Shown here: in pieces, positions 16,549 through 25,129 of the stretch
Position numbering within the stretch: position 1 is the first letter of the stretch
Layout: each line of letters begins with the position of its first letter
Source of the DNA: Cryobacterium lactosi
GTDB taxonomy: Bacteria > Actinomycetota > Actinomycetes > Actinomycetales > Microbacteriaceae
Length of the DNA stretch: 64,000 nt
Assembly (NCBI RefSeq): GCF_004403945.1
Contig: NZ_SOHM01000025.1
Coordinates: 64,205-128,204, forward strand
Direction of reading: 5' to 3'
Made by a program: the position numbers and the translations under genes
The notes under the pieces: generated by a model
Seen by the model: only the letters and a program-made list of their open reading frames with translations
Told to the model about the DNA's origin: nothing
Databases searched by the model: none

Positions 16549-16647
16549 CTCTCTGTGACCGCACCACTGGCAGGCTGCGTCCGAGTCGCCGCGGCCCGGC
16601 TCGTGCACTTCTGGACCGATGTCTGTGGTTCGTGGCACGGTGTCCGC

Positions 16648-17076
16648 ATGGAACGCACATCGATCACCGAACAGGCCGAGCGGATCCTTCACGATGTCGC
16701 CTCGACGCTCATGACTCCCACAGCCGGCGAATGTCTCGTCTGCTTCGTGGCTCGCCAACTCGACGAGTTCGGGTGCAACGGCACCCACCGATTCGCATCG
16801 CACTATCGAGATTGCGTTGCCCCACGCGCCACCGCGCTGCTCGCGCGGCTCTCGGCGATGGGCGCGTGTTGTTGCGATTGCGAAATGTTCATGAACACCT
16901 ACGAGCCCGCCCCGCGGCTGTGGACGCAGGCGTGTGAAGCCGTCGACTCGGACGGTTATGGCGAGTGGGCTGACGCCAAGCCGCCCGACACGATGCCCCC
17001 GTGCGACACAACGCGACGAGGCTCAACTAAACCGTGTGCGAACTGGGTACGCGTTTCCCGCTCGCGGGACCGGTGA
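16648..17076 (+). CDS. DUF2695-like small cysteine-rich protein
   Basis: A 142-residue soluble protein with ECLVCFVARQLDEFGCNGTHRFASHYRD near residues 28-55 and GACCCDCEMFMN near 71-82, followed by PPCDTTRRGSTKPCANW near 115-131. The C-D-C-E block and the spacing of the cysteines match actinobacterial DUF2695 proteins. The function of the family is unknown; the cysteines suggest a metal site. I chose the ATG at 16648 because conserved sequence begins right after it. No ribosome site stands out. Confidence 0.72.
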   Translation: MERTSITEQAERILHDVASTLMTPTAGECLVCFVARQLDEFGCNGTHRFASHYRDCVAPRATALLARLSAMGACCCDCEMFMNTYEPAPRLWTQACEAVDSDGYGEWADAKPPDTMPPCDTTRRGSTKPCANWVRVSRSRDR

Positions 17077-17297
17077 TTCGACTTCGGAATGCCGTGGAGG
17101 CCAGCGTCCGAAGTGTCGATGTCGCAAGAGGCCATGCGGAGTGACGTCGCGCATCGTTGGCTATCCACTCCGCGCCATACGGAAGGGATATCAATGTGTA
17201 GCGCGTGCCTGAACTACTATCATCTGGCCGCGTTTCAGCCCTGAAGTGGGGATGACTCGGGGGTCTGTGGGGGCCCGGAGGTCACTAGGCTCTGGGC

Positions 17298-17714
17298 ATG
17301 TCCAGCCACGCGGATGATCCGAACGAACTCCACGCCCTCGCGGCGGCCGCCATGGATCACGCCTTCCGGTCCATCCAACCGCGTGGTCCACTGATGCCCT
17401 TCGCCCTCACGGAGGGCTCATCCGGCAGACGGCTGGTTCGAGCCGTAGCTGATCGGATCGAAGAGATGCTGGCGGCCACGCGCTGGCTTGTCCAAGAAAG
17501 TCCGGAATCGGCTCGAGCCGTCGTGGCATGGGACGGTTTCAGTAACCACACCGGGCGACGGATGGACGCCATCTTCGTGGAGGCGTACGAAAGTGGTGCG
17601 ACGGGAGGGATCCTCATCGTGCAACCGTACGAATCCCGGGGGATGCTGAAGAAGCGCAACGAACCCGTGGGCGAGCCTGGCGTCCTTGAGCGAGGCCGGC
17701 CGCCATTGTTCTGA
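17298..17714 (+). CDS. Conserved hypothetical protein
   Basis: A 138-residue soluble protein without signal peptide or membrane segment. It reads as one alpha/beta domain: FALTEGSSGRRLVRAV (residues 35-50), ARAVVAWDGFSNHTGRRMDAIFVEAYESGATGGILIVQPYE (73-113) and a C-terminal PVGEPGVLERGRPPLF. I have seen similar small proteins in actinobacteria annotated only as hypothetical. No catalytic motif is evident. It stands alone with 221 bases before and 180 bases after it. Confidence 0.65.
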   Translation: MSSHADDPNELHALAAAAMDHAFRSIQPRGPLMPFALTEGSSGRRLVRAVADRIEEMLAATRWLVQESPESARAVVAWDGFSNHTGRRMDAIFVEAYESGATGGILIVQPYESRGMLKKRNEPVGEPGVLERGRPPLF

Positions 17715-17894
17715 TTGCGGGGCAGATGGCCCTCGTGTAAGTCAGCTCTGAGTACCTCGTACACGCCGTCGGCGCCGGCTCGCGGCTATCATGGAGAGCT
17801 TCAACAATCACATGCTGACGGCAGTCATACATGTCTCAGGTGCGCTGGATCCGGCTAGGGCACAAGGCGTATAGATACGAGAATCGGATCCAAA

Positions 17895-18389
17895 GTGGAC
17901 TACGCAGCACGGCAACAACGCGCTCAACAGCTGGTGCAGGAGATAGACCTGCCACGCCCCGTGAACTCGGAAATCCTGCACCACCATATGGAGCAGCTCC
18001 GCAAGAAGAAGATCGTCATCGTGCAGGCGCCACAGGGAATGATCGATAGTGGAATCTGCGCGCTCTGGCTTGAGGTGGCCGGTGAAGAATTCGAGCGGAT
18101 CTACTACGCGCCGACAGACTCGGCCGTCCACCGGCAGCAGTTCGTGAATCATGAATTCGGACACATGATCCTCAACCACAAGAAGATGATCATGCCGGCC
18201 GACGGGGTTGCACTTCTCGCACCCCTCGTGCCGATGAACGCCATCGTCTCTGCGCTCTCCAGAAGCAGCTTCACCGATGAGGAGGAAGCAATGGCGGAGG
18301 CTATCGGGGACGAGCTTGCGATGATCCTTCGGAAGGACGCATCCACGAGCAGGCGCGGAGCCGAGACCGGATTCGGGCAGATTCTCTGA
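17895..18389 (+). CDS. ImmA/IrrE-family (M78-like) metallopeptidase
   Basis: A 164-residue protein with the zinc-peptidase motif NHEFGHMIL (H86, E87, H90) and a downstream acidic helix EEEAMAEAIGDELA (about 130-142) that could give the third ligand. ImmA/IrrE peptidases cleave a partner XRE-type repressor and thereby switch on mobile-element or stress genes. An XRE regulator is encoded two genes downstream, in the same operon. The GTG start has no strong ribosome site. A TATAGAT element near 17870 may be the -10 of the operon. The stop overlaps the next start by one base (TGATG). Confidence 0.82.
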   Translation: MDYAARQQRAQQLVQEIDLPRPVNSEILHHHMEQLRKKKIVIVQAPQGMIDSGICALWLEVAGEEFERIYYAPTDSAVHRQQFVNHEFGHMILNHKKMIMPADGVALLAPLVPMNAIVSALSRSSFTDEEEAMAEAIGDELAMILRKDASTSRRGAETGFGQIL

Positions 18390-19420
18390 TGTTCGCGCTT
18401 ATCGAATACGCGGTGCTCGCAGCCCTGTGGGGCACGACCCTTCTGCTTGTACCCAGCGCGCTCCGCGCAAAACGGCGTCTGCTCTTCTGGTTCATGGTGG
18501 CCTTCGCCGTCACAATGTCGCTGATCGCCGACGGTCCGTATGCATTCGTCGACGGCCTCCTGGGCGGAGTCGACGTGACGTATTTCATCTTCCACGCGAC
18601 AGCGATCATCTGTGTGTCGCTGTTCGACTGCCTCATCCAGGCCGCTGTCTCAAAGGCCGGACTAACCTCGAAGCGTAAGCGAATTGCACTTTGGGGAGCG
18701 ACCGGACTCATTCTCGTTCAGGCTGCCCTCTTCTTCGGCAGCGGCTGGGAGATTGACAACATCCAGTTCAGCGGCCCCGGCAACTGGAGCCAGCTGGTCT
18801 ACAGCTTCACGACCTGGATTGCGCTGATCGTTCTTGCGATCTCGACCATGGTCGCGTGCTCGACGGACTACAAACGTCAGTCGGACACCACGCTCAAGGC
18901 AGCACTCGTGATCATCGCTGCCGGGTGCGCAGTCGTATCGCTGTACGTCGTCGTTCAGATGGGTGTAGCGATCAACAGGGCGACAGGTGGCACCCAGGTC
19001 AGCGTGACAGTTGATTTCTTGTCGGTGGCTTGCCCGCTTCTCGCGCCCGTTCTCCTGTCGGTTGGTCTCGGTCTCCGTCTGTTGGTCGGAGTTTCCAGGA
19101 ACCTGAGCGATGCGGGTAGAAGCCGGCGGCTGCTGTGGAAGGTCACCCCGCTGTGGGAGCGTCTGCTGGCCGACCGTCCCGAGCTCAGCATTGAAGCACC
19201 GACATCACGAGTAGCGCTCTGCGTTCGGGGGAGCCACGCCTTACACCTCCACCGCCGCTATGTCGAGGTTCGTGACTGTCTCCTTCTCCATCCCGACGAG
19301 TCACTCTCGGCTCGCGAAGCCAAGCTCATCCAGCGGATCGAGGAGCATATTCGTCAGGCATCAGATGCATCTCACCGGACCACAAACGACTCGAGGACCG
19401 ATGAGCACCAAAACGCCTAA
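18389..19420 (+). CDS. MAB_1171c-family seven-helix membrane protein
   Basis: A 343-residue protein with seven hydrophobic segments (about residues 3-20, 30-50, 62-88, 103-120, 138-160, 172-195 and 208-235) and a cytoplasmic C-terminal region. That region contains VTPLWERLLADRPELSI and HLHRRYVEVRDCLLLH, which recall the MAB_1171c family, called putative transporters without biochemical proof. It overlaps the peptidase gene by one base and the regulator gene by 20 bases, so the three products are translationally coupled. A sensor or membrane effector role is possible. Confidence 0.75.
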   Translation: MFALIEYAVLAALWGTTLLLVPSALRAKRRLLFWFMVAFAVTMSLIADGPYAFVDGLLGGVDVTYFIFHATAIICVSLFDCLIQAAVSKAGLTSKRKRIALWGATGLILVQAALFFGSGWEIDNIQFSGPGNWSQLVYSFTTWIALIVLAISTMVACSTDYKRQSDTTLKAALVIIAAGCAVVSLYVVVQMGVAINRATGGTQVSVTVDFLSVACPLLAPVLLSVGLGLRLLVGVSRNLSDAGRSRRLLWKVTPLWERLLADRPELSIEAPTSRVALCVRGSHALHLHRRYVEVRDCLLLHPDESLSAREAKLIQRIEEHIRQASDASHRTTNDSRTDEHQNA

Positions 19421-19871
19421 TGAAGCGGGTGGGACAGGGGCGCCGCTGCCCACTCCACAACTGGAACTCGCACGCAAGCTGAACCTGCTGCTCGACGTCG
19501 TCGTGGCGGAAGGAAACACTCCGTATACCTACCGCGAGATCGCCGCCGGTCTCAAAGCCAACAAGGTTTCGCTCTCGAGGGCCAGATGGCAGTACATGGT
19601 CAGGGGTGAAGGTCCACTGGTCAGTGATGTGAGGCTGCTCACTGAGATCGCAAACTTTTTCGGGATCGCACCGGAGTACCTGCTCGGGTCCGACGATGAC
19701 CTGCCGGAGCGGATCGACTCTCAGTTGGAGTTGGTCCGCATGATCCGAGTCAAGCGAGTAATCAACTTTGCGGCCCGAACCCTCGGGGATACGTCCCCGG
19801 ATGCACTCAGAGAAATCACGAAGCTGCTTGAGGACAGGTTGCCCGGCGGCTCAGACCGGACGGACGAGTAG
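19401..19871 (+). CDS. XRE/Cro-type transcriptional regulator
   Basis: A 156-residue regulator with a helix-turn-helix domain. YTYREIAAGLKANKVSLSRARWQYMVRGE (about residues 44-72) followed by LLTEIANFFGIAPEYLLGSDDD (81-102) is the usual XRE pattern with the helix-5 YLLG end. The C-terminal 50 residues are helical (LELVRMIRVKRVINFAARTLG). It starts 20 bases inside the preceding gene. By analogy with ImmR/ImmA and DdrO/IrrE pairs it is the likely substrate of the peptidase two genes upstream; that is inference. Confidence 0.82.
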   Translation: MSTKTPNEAGGTGAPLPTPQLELARKLNLLLDVVVAEGNTPYTYREIAAGLKANKVSLSRARWQYMVRGEGPLVSDVRLLTEIANFFGIAPEYLLGSDDDLPERIDSQLELVRMIRVKRVINFAARTLGDTSPDALREITKLLEDRLPGGSDRTDE

Positions 19872-20440
19872 CACCAGCCGCAGCACCTCTCCTAAGAGGG
19901 AGCTGAATCGGCGGTACGCAGGGTGACGATCACCGTGCCGAACGAGGTAGGCTTAGACATGTCCAAGGGGGGATAAGGGCAGAGGTGCGCTGGGATCAGG
20001 GGATAGGACTTTGGGGGGCCGGCGCGCTTCAGCGTCTACGGGTTTGAGATGGATCACTTCCATCCAAAACGTCCCGCCGCGTGGGGGGACGCGGCGGGAC
20101 GCAACGTGGCCATTGGCGTGGGGGGACGCCTCAGGTCACGCACTAATTCTATGGGCGACCGCAGACTCCTCTGGCCAAACTTCCGTCGGAGTTGCCTGGC
20201 GACCGTGTGCCTGGCCTCAGTAGCGCCGGCGTCCGACCCTGGCTCCGAATCCCTAGGGCCATCGACAAGCTCCCATGCCGGTAATACGCTGGCGACCACC
20301 CCAGCCTGGGGTCAGTTCCTGCCGCGCCGCCGCCCCACTCTAGTGAGCAGATTCGTCTGGCGAGCAGCGTGGGGCAACTCCAGCGAAAGGCGGCATACAA
20401 GGTGGAGAAGAGCAGCGGTTCGGCGGAAGCGAGCGGACGC
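19872..20440. other. Gene-poor stretch with hairpins
   Basis: About 570 bases without a gene I can defend. Reading frames across it (for example 20011-20223 and 20049-20564) show no family motif, have poor codon structure, and the second runs over the downstream oxidoreductase in another frame. The stretch holds two G-loop hairpins at 20070-20130. Before them, AGACATGTCCAAGGGGGGATAAGG near 19956 looks like a translation start followed at once by a stop, perhaps a gene remnant. Confidence 0.5.
20070..20130. repeat. Two hairpins sharing a poly-G loop motif
   Basis: Hairpin 1 has a perfect 12-base stem (CGTCCCGCCGCG with CGCGGCGGGACG, 20070-20101) around loop TGGGGGGA. Hairpin 2 (20115-20130) has stem GGCGT/ACGCC around GGGGGG. 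Both contain the identical 14-mer GCGTGGGGGGACGC, 37 bases apart. No T-run follows either one. Confidence 0.75.
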
Positions 20441-20887
20441 ATGCCGCGCCTGCAGCCTCGATGGTTCATTGTGCTGTTCTGGAAGGTGCACCGGGCGCTC
20501 GTTCGGATCACCGGAGGGCGGAGTGGCCTGTGGCGCCCTCGTGATCAGAACTGGGGCACGCTGAGGCTGACCACTATCGGTCGCCGCAGCGGCGAGGATC
20601 GATCGGTGATTGTGGGGTACTACGAGGACGGCCCGAATCTGGTGACAATGGCGATGAACGGATGGGGCACAGCCGAGCCCGCGTGGTGGCTGAACCTCCA
20701 GGCGCATCCGGAGGCGAGGGTGCAGCTTGCCGGCAGGACAGGGCACACCGTCGTCGCCCACGCGGCAGAGGGGGCGGAAAGGGAGCGGCTCTGGGACCGA
20801 TGGCGACTGCTGGATACGGACCTGGATGGGTACGCCAGTCGGCGGCCCATGCAGACGGCCGTGGTGGTCCTCGAGCCGGCGAGCTGA
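20441..20887 (+). CDS. Nitroreductase/deazaflavin (F420)-dependent oxidoreductase family protein
   Basis: A 148-residue split-barrel protein of the DUF385/DDN family, which uses F420H2 or a related flavin to reduce quinones or nitro compounds. Family blocks are LRLTTIGRRSGEDRSVIVGYYEDGPNLVTMAMNGWG (about residues 40-75), AWWLNLQAHPEARVQLAGR (80-98) and ERLWDRWRLLDTDLDGYASR (113-132). I chose the ATG at 20441 with a purine-rich leader; the frame is open up to 20369. It is a short gap away from the photolyase gene and may be co-transcribed with it. Confidence 0.85.
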   Translation: MPRLQPRWFIVLFWKVHRALVRITGGRSGLWRPRDQNWGTLRLTTIGRRSGEDRSVIVGYYEDGPNLVTMAMNGWGTAEPAWWLNLQAHPEARVQLAGRTGHTVVAHAAEGAERERLWDRWRLLDTDLDGYASRRPMQTAVVVLEPAS

Positions 20888-20969
20888 GCGATTTCGGCGG
20901 CCGAGCTTGTGGAGCGGCGCGACGAAGATGAGTGCCAGGGCTCTCTGCGACCCGTCTATGGTTGGCACC

Positions 20970-22562
20970 ATGAGTCCCGGCCTGAATGTGCGTCTCGTTC
21001 TGCCGCATCAGTTGTTCGAACAACACCTCGAGGCCTCCGGAGACACCGTGTTCGTGCTCTTAGAGCACGACCTACTCTTTCGCCAGTACCGGTTCCATTC
21101 GCACAAGCTGGTTCTGCATCGCGCGTCGATGGCCCGGTTCGCCGGCCGGCTGCGCGAGCAGGGTCACGAGGTCGTCGAGCTGCAGAGCAACGCCACCCGA
21201 AGCTCCCACGACCAGCTCGCCGAATTCACGCGCACCCGAAAGCCGGCACGAGTGACCTGGTTCGACGTGGTCGACGACTGGCTCGAGCGGGACCTGCTCG
21301 CCGGGCTCGCTGACGGCGGATACCGGATGCGCCCGGACGACGTGCTGGAGACCCCGAACTTTCTCACCGACCGGGCCCAGATCGATGACTGGTTCGCCCA
21401 CAACGGCTCTCGCATGCAGGACTTTTATGTGTGGCAACGCCGCCGGCTGGGGATCCTTGTCGATCACGGCAAGCCCGTCGGCGGCAAATGGTCGTTCGAT
21501 GCCGAGAACCGCAAGAAGCTGCCGCGCGGGTACACGGCCCCTGTTGTGGGCCGGTTCGCGGGCCATCCCGTCGTGCAGCAGGAGGGGGCCTTCGACCTCG
21601 ACGCACTGATGGGGGATACCGACCACACCCAGGTGCCGCCCGAGGTCGACAGGGCCATCGCCTGGGTCAGCGCCGAGTTCCCGGATGCCCCAGGCAACCC
21701 GCACCTGTTCGCCTGGCCGACCAGCGCTGAGGAAGCGCGCGCGCACCTGCAGGAGTTCGTGCGCGAGCGCCTGCACGACTTCGGACCCTATGAGGACGCG
21801 ATCTCCGGCACGCATCCGTTCATCAATCACGGTCTGCTGACCGCCGCGCTGAACATCGGGCTGCTGGACCCGCGCGAGGTCGTCGGCGCCGTGCTCGACG
21901 GTGCCGACCACACCACACCGCTCGCCTCGCTGGAGGGGTTCGTGCGGCAGGTGATCGGCTGGCGGGAGTACATGCGCGCCACGTACCGAACCAGCGGCCG
22001 CTCGATGCGTACCGCCAACCGTCTCGATCACCAGCGCACACTCGGCGACGGCTGGTGGGACGCGAGCACCGGGCTGGCGCCGGTGGACCTGGTCATCTCC
22101 CGCGTGCTGGACACCGGGTATGCGCATCACATCGAACGGCTGATGGTGCTCGGCAACGCCATGGCGCTGCTGCGGATCCACCCGGATGCGGTCTACGAGT
22201 GGTTCATGGAGATGTTCATCGACGCGTACGACTGGGTGATGGTGCCCAACGTGTACGCGATGAGCCAGTTCGCCGCGGGCGATGTGATTACCACCAAGCC
22301 CTATGTGTCGGGCAGCAACTACTTGCGAAAAATGTCCGACCTGCCCACCGGAGAGTGGACGGCCGACTGGGACGGGCTGTACTGGACGTTCATCGACGAC
22401 CACCGCGCGGTTTTCGCGGCCAACCCCCGCACCCGGATGGTCGTCTCGCTGCTGGACAAAATGGACCCGAGCACCCTCGATGCCCATCGGCGCCGCGCCG
22501 CGGCGTTGCTCGAGGCCGAGCACGGCACTGCGCTGCCGCGGCATCCGGGGGCCAGCCAATAA
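20970..22562 (+). CDS. Cryptochrome/photolyase of the FeS-BCP (PhrB) type lacking the cluster cysteines
   Basis: A 530-residue flavoprotein. RLVLPHQLFEQHL near the N-terminus and LLEHDLLFRQYRFHSHKLVLHRASM are the N-terminal domain of the prokaryotic (6-4) photolyase group. GPYEDAISGTHPFINHGLLTAALNIGLLDP, GFVRQVIGWREYMR, HHIERLMVLGNAMALL and WFMEMFIDAYDWVMVPNVYAMSQFAAG form the FAD domain. Homologues hold a 4Fe-4S cluster through four cysteines, three of them in the segment after KMSDY. Here that segment is KMSDLPTGEWTADWDGLYW (near residues 455-473), and the whole protein contains no cysteine. The ATG at 20970 begins directly before the conserved start. It probably repairs UV damage or senses light without the cluster. 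Confidence 0.9.
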   Translation: MSPGLNVRLVLPHQLFEQHLEASGDTVFVLLEHDLLFRQYRFHSHKLVLHRASMARFAGRLREQGHEVVELQSNATRSSHDQLAEFTRTRKPARVTWFDVVDDWLERDLLAGLADGGYRMRPDDVLETPNFLTDRAQIDDWFAHNGSRMQDFYVWQRRRLGILVDHGKPVGGKWSFDAENRKKLPRGYTAPVVGRFAGHPVVQQEGAFDLDALMGDTDHTQVPPEVDRAIAWVSAEFPDAPGNPHLFAWPTSAEEARAHLQEFVRERLHDFGPYEDAISGTHPFINHGLLTAALNIGLLDPREVVGAVLDGADHTTPLASLEGFVRQVIGWREYMRATYRTSGRSMRTANRLDHQRTLGDGWWDASTGLAPVDLVISRVLDTGYAHHIERLMVLGNAMALLRIHPDAVYEWFMEMFIDAYDWVMVPNVYAMSQFAAGDVITTKPYVSGSNYLRKMSDLPTGEWTADWDGLYWTFIDDHRAVFAANPRTRMVVSLLDKMDPSTLDAHRRRAAALLEAEHGTALPRHPGASQ

Positions 22563-22633
22563 TCGTTCATTTATCTGGTGATTAACCGGTCCCCAAGAGT
22601 AAGGTCTGAGGCATCGACATCCGGGGGATAGAC

Positions 22634-23287
22634 ATGACCAACAGAACATCGGCGTTCCACAGACACGGCACCATTGCTGCACTCGCGGTTGGTGTGATGC
22701 TCATTGCGGGATGTGCGGGCGAGCCGGCCGGCGACGAACCGGCAGCTGCATCGCCAACCACCGCTCCCGCCGAGACCGCGGTGCCGACACCGGCCACACC
22801 CGCACCGGCCGAGCTGAACCTGGACGATCCGCACTCGTGGGTGATCGACTACACCGGGATCGGACCGCTGACGCTGCAGGGGAATGTGGCGGACGAGGCC
22901 GCCTCGGCGACCGCGTTCACCACCACCCTCCAGGACGGCTGCCCCTGGGTAACTTCCCTCGACAAGACCGACTTCCCCAGCATCTGGCTCCCCGACCCGG
23001 CGGCCACCGGGGTCATCGACCAGATCGTGCTGCAGGCCTGGGGCTCCGCTCCCACGGTCGCCGCCAACTCGCCCGCAACCAGTGCCGGTATCGGAATCGG
23101 TGCGACCCTGGACCAGATCACGGCCGCCTACCCCGACATCGAGCAGAACGACGGCCGGTATGCCCCGTTCTATTCCCTCCCCGACGGCAGCGGACACTGG
23201 ATCAACTTCGCGCTGAGCACCGACGGCGTTGTGGACACCATCGTCGTTCGCGACAGCGCGCTCATGGACAGTGAGTACTGCGGCTAG
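22634..23287 (+). CDS. Putative lipoprotein of unknown function
   Basis: A 217-residue exported protein with a type II signal (RHGTIAALAVGVMLIAGC, lipobox LIAGC, Cys near residue 27). A Pro/Thr/Ala-rich spacer (about 30-60) precedes one globular domain containing WVIDYTGIGPLTL, GCPWVTSLD and GIGIGATLDQITAAYPDIEQND, in which the last block resembles ligand-binding lipoproteins of the Microbacteriaceae. Its C-terminal DSEYCG may pair with the Cys in GCPW. No function can be assigned. It is convergent with a GNAT gene 21 bases away. Confidence 0.75.
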   Translation: MTNRTSAFHRHGTIAALAVGVMLIAGCAGEPAGDEPAAASPTTAPAETAVPTPATPAPAELNLDDPHSWVIDYTGIGPLTLQGNVADEAASATAFTTTLQDGCPWVTSLDKTDFPSIWLPDPAATGVIDQIVLQAWGSAPTVAANSPATSAGIGIGATLDQITAAYPDIEQNDGRYAPFYSLPDGSGHWINFALSTDGVVDTIVVRDSALMDSEYCG

Positions 23288-23308
23288 CCGGAGCAGGTCG
23301 CCGGGGCG

Positions 23309-23884
23309 TCAGTCGAGCATCAGCCGCATGAGGATGCGGGGGAACCCGCCGGCCACGGAGTCGGTGTCGGCGGCCTTCGTGAATCCGGCGCGCTCGAACA
23401 TGGTCCGGGTGCCGACGTAGGCCATGGTGAGGTCCACCCGCTGGCCGTCGTTGTCGACGGGATAGCTCTCGACGCAGGGTGCGCCGGATGCCCGCGCGTA
23501 GTCGACGGCGCCGGCGATCAGCGCCGGCGTGACGCCCTGTTTGCGGTAGCCAGGGCGCACCCGGAGGCACCACAGCGACCACACCGGCAGGTCGTCCAGG
23601 TGTGGGATCTTGCGGGAGGTGGCGAACGGGTGCAGCTCGGATCGTGGGGCGATGCCGGCCCAACCGGCCACCTCGCCGTCGAGGTGGGCGAGCACGCCGG
23701 GGGCGAGCTCTCGGGTGCAGAGCTCACGCACCTTGTCGGCTCTGGCCACGCCGGTGAGTGCCCGGTTCTGCTTCGAGTCCAGGCGCCAGGAGAGGCACCA
23801 GCACACCGACGATTCGGGTTTCTTGGGCGCGAACATCGTCGCCATATCGTCGAAATCATGGGCCGGGCGCACGTCGATCGTCAT
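23309..23884 (-). CDS. GNAT-family N-acetyltransferase
   Basis: A 191-residue acyl-CoA-dependent acyltransferase. The core is WSLWCLRVRPGYRKQGVTPALIAGAVDYARASGA (about residues 101-134), with the R-x-x-G-x acetyl-CoA loop RKQGV, followed by AYVGTRTMFERAGFTKAA. The N-terminal CWCLSWRL segment near residue 28 is a recognisable variant of this subfamily. The substrate is unknown. It is a single gene between two lipoprotein genes. Confidence 0.87.
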   Translation of the reverse strand: MTIDVRPAHDFDDMATMFAPKKPESSVCWCLSWRLDSKQNRALTGVARADKVRELCTRELAPGVLAHLDGEVAGWAGIAPRSELHPFATSRKIPHLDDLPVWSLWCLRVRPGYRKQGVTPALIAGAVDYARASGAPCVESYPVDNDGQRVDLTMAYVGTRTMFERAGFTKAADTDSVAGGFPRILMRLMLD

Positions 23885-23994
23885 GGTCCCCTCACTACTC
23901 AGTGTGGACCCATCGTGTCACGCGGCAATGCGACCAGGAAGAGCGGCGAGTGCGCCGCGACTGTTGCCGTGACGGCGTCTTGGCGAACTCAGCG

Positions 23995-25005
23995 CTAGCG
24001 CAGGCTTGGGTCCAGCTCGGGCTCGATGGCGTCGATCTGCAGTGCTCCGTCGCCGGTGGCCAGGGTCCATGCGGCGCTGATGTACTCTATGGCCGTCAGG
24101 TCGCCGGAGGCGAAGCCCACGTTGAAGCCGCCGGCCAGCACGAGTCCTTCGTCGTCTGAACCGTCGAACAGGGTGGGTGTGCTCGCCCGCAGGCTGTCCT
24201 CGCTCAGGCTCGTGGTCCCGCGCTCGTCACGGATGGCCGCTTCCACGATGGCCGCATCGGTGGCGGCGTAGTCGACGGTGACGGTCGTACGCACCAGAAG
24301 CAGAGGGGTCTGTTGGTCCACGCTCAGGGTGCCGAAGATCTTGTCGACGCCGACGACCGTGTTGATGGCCCGCGGACCGCCGTCCCGGGTGAGCGGCGAC
24401 GGCAGGCTCTGGGACACGATGACACCGGCATCCCTGAGCCCGAAGCTTGCCACCTGGGGCGCCAGGGCGGTGTGGGCCGCAGGCGTGAACCACGGCGACG
24501 CGCTCTCGAACCAGGTGGCGTCGGCGGTCGCGGAGTCGTCCAGGAGCGCTGAATCCAGTCCCGCTTCCGTCACGTAGACGAGCGCCGCACGCTGTGCGGC
24601 CTCGGCCTCCTCGATGGTGAAGCCGTACGTGGCCAAGGAATCGAGATCAACGACCGCGGGGTCGAACCGGGCGCCGGCTGACGCCGTGTCGAGTGTTGTA
24701 CGGCAATAGCTGCCCGCGCCATCCGTGACCTGTTCCTTGGCGATGACATCGCCCCAGGGCCCCTGTCCGTCGGACTCCGGGCAGGCGCCGACGGCGGTGG
24801 GCACCGGTGTGGCCGGGGACGGCGCGGCGCTGGACGGGGCCTCCGCGGCGGGCGCCGCACCGGCGCAGCCGCTGAGGAGCAGGACCGCCGAGACGACGAG
24901 CGCACCCGCGGGCCGTCGAAGGTGCGAGCGAGGGGCGAGCACGCCCACAGCGGCTTTCTGCTGGTGCGCGTTGTCCCCGGTCAGGTGGCGAAAAGTCTTC
25001 ATCAT
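23995..25005 (-). CDS. Putative lipoprotein of unknown function
   Basis: A 336-residue exported protein. The N-terminus is unusually long before the signal core (RRPAGALVVSAVLLLSGC, lipobox LLSGC near residue 48), so a later start is possible, although no better one has a clear ribosome site. A Pro/Ser/Ala-rich spacer follows, then a domain that I do not recognise, with SLATYGFTIEEAEAAQRAALVYVTEAGLDSALL near 140-172 and FGTLSVDQQTPLLLVRTTVTVDYAATDAAI near 227-256. No catalytic motif is visible. Confidence 0.72.
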   Translation of the reverse strand: MMKTFRHLTGDNAHQQKAAVGVLAPRSHLRRPAGALVVSAVLLLSGCAGAAPAAEAPSSAAPSPATPVPTAVGACPESDGQGPWGDVIAKEQVTDGAGSYCRTTLDTASAGARFDPAVVDLDSLATYGFTIEEAEAAQRAALVYVTEAGLDSALLDDSATADATWFESASPWFTPAAHTALAPQVASFGLRDAGVIVSQSLPSPLTRDGGPRAINTVVGVDKIFGTLSVDQQTPLLLVRTTVTVDYAATDAAIVEAAIRDERGTTSLSEDSLRASTPTLFDGSDDEGLVLAGGFNVGFASGDLTAIEYISAAWTLATGDGALQIDAIEPELDPSLR

Positions 25006-25129
25006 TGTTCCCCCTTACCCCAAGCTTAACGCGGGGTGCGCGGCAGGGGCGGTCGGTCGGCCAGCCGGTCGTCCCCATCCGGGGGCACAACGCATCACGC
25101 AGGTCACATCGGGCGGGCGAGCGGGCAGG

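Larger units (their letters stand above)
16314..16647. other. Gene-free stretch holding the right repeat copy
   Basis: This 334-base gap between the membrane protein and the DUF2695 gene contains the second ychF-end repeat (16469-16501) and a terminator (16514-16548). I see no convincing reading frame in it. The first 150 bases are moderately GC-rich and unlike the flanking genes. Confidence 0.6.

Noticed and set aside
20049-20564. Possible gene of 171 codons in the gap before the deazaflavin-dependent oxidoreductase
   Set aside because: It contains the twin hairpins, is rich in Arg/Ser/Cys without a motif, and its end runs over the oxidoreductase coding region in another frame.
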